Positions 62,251-64,000 of a DNA stretch of 64,000 bases are shown here, piece after piece (the first letter of the stretch is position 1; the number at the start of each line of letters is the position of its first letter). The notes beneath the pieces were generated by a model. That model had not been told where the DNA came from and searched no databases. It saw nothing but the letters and a program-made list of their open reading frames with translations. The stretch comes from Paraburkholderia sp. CNPSo 3272 (lineage in GTDB: Bacteria > Pseudomonadota > Gammaproteobacteria > Burkholderiales > Burkholderiaceae). The DNA lies in assembly GCF_024206495.1 (NCBI RefSeq), contig NZ_JAMBPQ010000026.1, positions 35,660 to 99,659 on the forward strand, in the 5' to 3' direction. The translations under genes were made by a program, and so were the position numbers.

Positions 62251-63510
62251 ATGAAGATTTCTTTTGCTCCCCTCGCGGCTGCGGCCGCAGTATTAATTTC
62301 ACTTGGCGGCGCGTCTGCCGCGTTCGCTGATCAAGCCCCGGGCCCTTGGGTCACGAGCTGGGCGACGGCCCTGCAGTCGATTCCCGAGCGCGACGCGCTC
62401 CCGGCGCTGTACCGCGCGCCCGAGGTCGCCGGGCGTACCGTTCGGCAGATCGTCTATCCGTCGCTGGGTGGCACGGTTGCGCGCGTGCATTTGAGCAACC
62501 TCTACGGGCGCGCGCCGCTCGTGATCGAGGCGATGGCGATTGCGCCGTCTGCGGGCGGCGCGGCGGCGAGCGAGGCAGGTATGGCGCATGTGACCTTCGG
62601 CGGGCGGCCGGCGGTGTCGGTGCCTCCCGGTGCTGCGCTCGATAGCGATCCGGTGCAGATCGATCTGAAGGCGCACGCACCCTACGCCATCAGTTCCTAT
62701 ATGGGACCCGAGCAAAAGATGGTCGCGTGGCACCGCGTGGCGAGTCAGGTGGATTACGTCTCGCGTCCGGGCAATCACGTCGCGGATCCGTCGATTGGTG
62801 CGTTCGCCCAGCGCTTTACGCAGTACGCGTGGGTGACGGGGCTGGCGGTCGAGGCGCCGGGGGCGTCGACGGTCGCGGCGATCGGCGATTCCATTACCGA
62901 TGGCATGCGTTCCTCGCTCAATCAGAACCGTCGCTGGCCGGACGCGTTGGCGCGCCGCATCGCGCAGTCGCCGCGCACGGATCTCGCCGTGATCGATCTC
63001 GGGATTAGCGGCAACCGGTTGCTGAGCGATTCGCCTTGCTACGGCGAGGCGCTCGAGCGGCGCTTTGGCCGCGACGCGCTCGGTCACCCGGGCGTGAAGA
63101 CCGTGGTGCTGCTCATCGGCATCAACGACATCAACTTCCAGGCGATGCCGGCGCGATCGGGTCTCGACTGCGACTTTCCTCATACGCACGTGGACGCGAA
63201 CGACGTGATCGCGGGCTACCGCCGCGTGATCGCGCAGGCGCACGGGCGCGGCGTACGCATTTTCGGCGCGACGCTCACGCCGGCATCGCTGCCGCCGGAG
63301 CGCGAGGCAATCCGCACGGCGGTCAATCAGTGGATCCGGACTGGCGGGGCGTTCGACGGCGTGGTCGATTTCGACGCGGCGCTGCGGGACCCCGCGGATC
63401 CGGCGCGACTGCGTTACGGCTATGACAGCGGCGACCACATCCATCCAAGCGACGCCGGCTACGCCGCGATGGCGAACGCAGTGCCGCTGGAGGTCCTTAC
63501 CCGGAAGTGA
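62251..63510 (+). CDS. Secreted SGNH/GDSL-type hydrolase
   Basis: A 419-residue protein with a signal peptide (KISFAPLAAAAAVLISLGGASAAFA, cleavage about residue 25), an N-terminal beta domain to about 190, and an SGNH hydrolase domain: AIGDSITDGMRSS (block I Ser near 213), GISGNRLL (Gly block), LIGINDIN (Asn block) and DHIHPSDAGY (Asp-x-x-His, near 395). The family acts as esterase, lipase or carbohydrate deacetylase. ATG 62251 is chosen because it starts the signal peptide; an in-frame ATG at 62221 adds ten residues. Close to the rrn operon by chance. Confidence 0.9.
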   Translation: MKISFAPLAAAAAVLISLGGASAAFADQAPGPWVTSWATALQSIPERDALPALYRAPEVAGRTVRQIVYPSLGGTVARVHLSNLYGRAPLVIEAMAIAPSAGGAAASEAGMAHVTFGGRPAVSVPPGAALDSDPVQIDLKAHAPYAISSYMGPEQKMVAWHRVASQVDYVSRPGNHVADPSIGAFAQRFTQYAWVTGLAVEAPGASTVAAIGDSITDGMRSSLNQNRRWPDALARRIAQSPRTDLAVIDLGISGNRLLSDSPCYGEALERRFGRDALGHPGVKTVVLLIGINDINFQAMPARSGLDCDFPHTHVDANDVIAGYRRVIAQAHGRGVRIFGATLTPASLPPEREAIRTAVNQWIRTGGAFDGVVDFDAALRDPADPARLRYGYDSGDHIHPSDAGYAAMANAVPLEVLTRK

Positions 63511-63975
63511 GGAATATTTTCGCTACCCCCTTGCACGGCTTCGGCGGGGGCGATAAGATTCGCCCCCTTCGTTCGATGTCTCTCAGACGTCAGGCAGCGA
63601 GGGCCGCCGCGGAAACCGGCGGACGCAGGAGTCAGCAAGCTTTTTCAAGCGGTGAGCGAAAAAAAGGGGTTGACGAAGCGAAAAGGATTCTTCATAATCT
63701 CGTTTCTCTGCTGCAGACGCAGCAACGCAGAAAGAAGCCGGTAGTCGAGCAGTTTTAACGGCGCTTTCGCGAACGATCTTTAAAAATTTACAGCCGATAA
63801 GTGTGGGCGCTTGATGCGGTGGCGACCCGATATGGTTCTTCGGAGCGATATCGGGAGCAGCAAAAGTATCAAGAGTCTCACACTAAAGTAAGTCAGGTTT
63901 TTGAATTTATTCAGAACCTGTCAGCTTTGAGTGAGCGACCGGTCTCGAGAGAGACCGAAAACAGTAACAGGTATT
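63511..63975 (+). other. Promoter and leader region of the ribosomal RNA operon
   Basis: A 465-bp non-coding region. It holds the rrn promoter (63670-63698), a boxA-like stretch TCTTTAAAAATT (about 63777-63788), the hairpin CCCGATAT / ATATCGGG (63826-63833 with 63848-63855) and a second hairpin GGTCTC-GAGA-GAGACC (63941-63956) shortly before the 16S 5' end, probably tied to antitermination and RNase III processing. Confidence 0.85.
63670..63698 (+). promoter_or_regulatory. rrn P1-type promoter
   Basis: TTGACG (63670-63675) and CATAAT (63693-63698) with 17-bp spacing, about 280 bp before the 16S start, preceded by an A-rich stretch that may act as an UP element. Confidence 0.8.
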
Positions 63976-64000
63976 GAACTGAAGAGTTTGATCCTGGCTC
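63976..64000 (+). rRNA. rrs: 16S ribosomal RNA, 5' end (cut by window edge)
   Basis: GAACTGAAGAGTTTGATCCT, followed by GGCTC to the window end, aligns with the 5' end of bacterial 16S rRNA, including the universal AGAGTTTGATCCTGGCTC primer site. Mature position 1 is placed at 63976 by alignment with E. coli. Confidence 0.97.

Overview
The window is about 66 percent GC, carries closely packed genes on both strands, and ends at the first bases of a 16S rRNA gene. Protein families, gene neighbourhoods (ahcY-metF with an SAH riboswitch, glmU-glmS, a paaABCDE cluster with a TetR gene, a fused indolepyruvate ferredoxin oxidoreductase) and codon use all fit a betaproteobacterium of the Burkholderiaceae, most likely Paraburkholderia, Caballeronia or Burkholderia, on its main chromosome. 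That placement is inference from family knowledge; no database search was run. I see no prophage, insertion sequence, CRISPR array or tRNA gene.

Layout. 1-6.8 kb: an oxidation module (coniferyl-aldehyde-type dehydrogenase cut by the left edge, AidB-like acyl-CoA dehydrogenase, GMC oxidoreductase), then a LysR regulator divergent from a cidA/cidB (lrgA/lrgB) pair. 6.9-9.9 kb: SAH riboswitch, ahcY, a small four-helix membrane protein, and metF, which together serve the activated methyl cycle. 10.2-17.4 kb: dipeptide ABC transporter dppABCDF followed by a TraB/GumN protein. 17.5-22.7 kb: a minus-strand operon pxpB-pxpC-pxpA-DUF969-DUF979 (5-oxoproline hydrolysis plus a probable transporter) with a divergent MarR-like regulator. 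22.7-32.2 kb: housekeeping genes (5-formyl-THF cyclo-ligase, lytic transglycosylase, SDR, GST, CCA-adding enzyme, DUF2905, MidA-like methyltransferase, FolM-like pteridine reductase, folB, ttcA).

32.4-45.3 kb: glmU and glmS, a sirtuin, a non-coding stretch rich in DnaA-box-like sequences, an EamA exporter, a tiny secreted protein, a small putative ribbon-helix-helix protein, a Mut7-C protein, an HIBADH-type dehydrogenase, a receiver-like protein without its phosphorylation residues, a strong candidate small RNA gene, argC, a PEBP protein, an orphan LuxR/NarL response regulator and pyrE. 45.7-55.6 kb: MFS transporter, malic enzyme MaeB, fused IorAB, tiny secreted protein, hpd and an Lrp regulator. 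55.7-64 kb: GNAT, TetR, DUF1835 protein, paaEDCBA with a palindromic operator, a secreted SGNH hydrolase, then rrn promoter, leader and the 16S start.

No wholly new multi-gene system stands out. The observations most worth following are the candidate 61-nt sRNA at 41704-41764 with two copies of an anti-Shine-Dalgarno motif, the pseudo-receiver just upstream of it, the DnaA-box-like cluster at 36.9-37.13 kb, and the coupling of the pxp genes to DUF969/DUF979.
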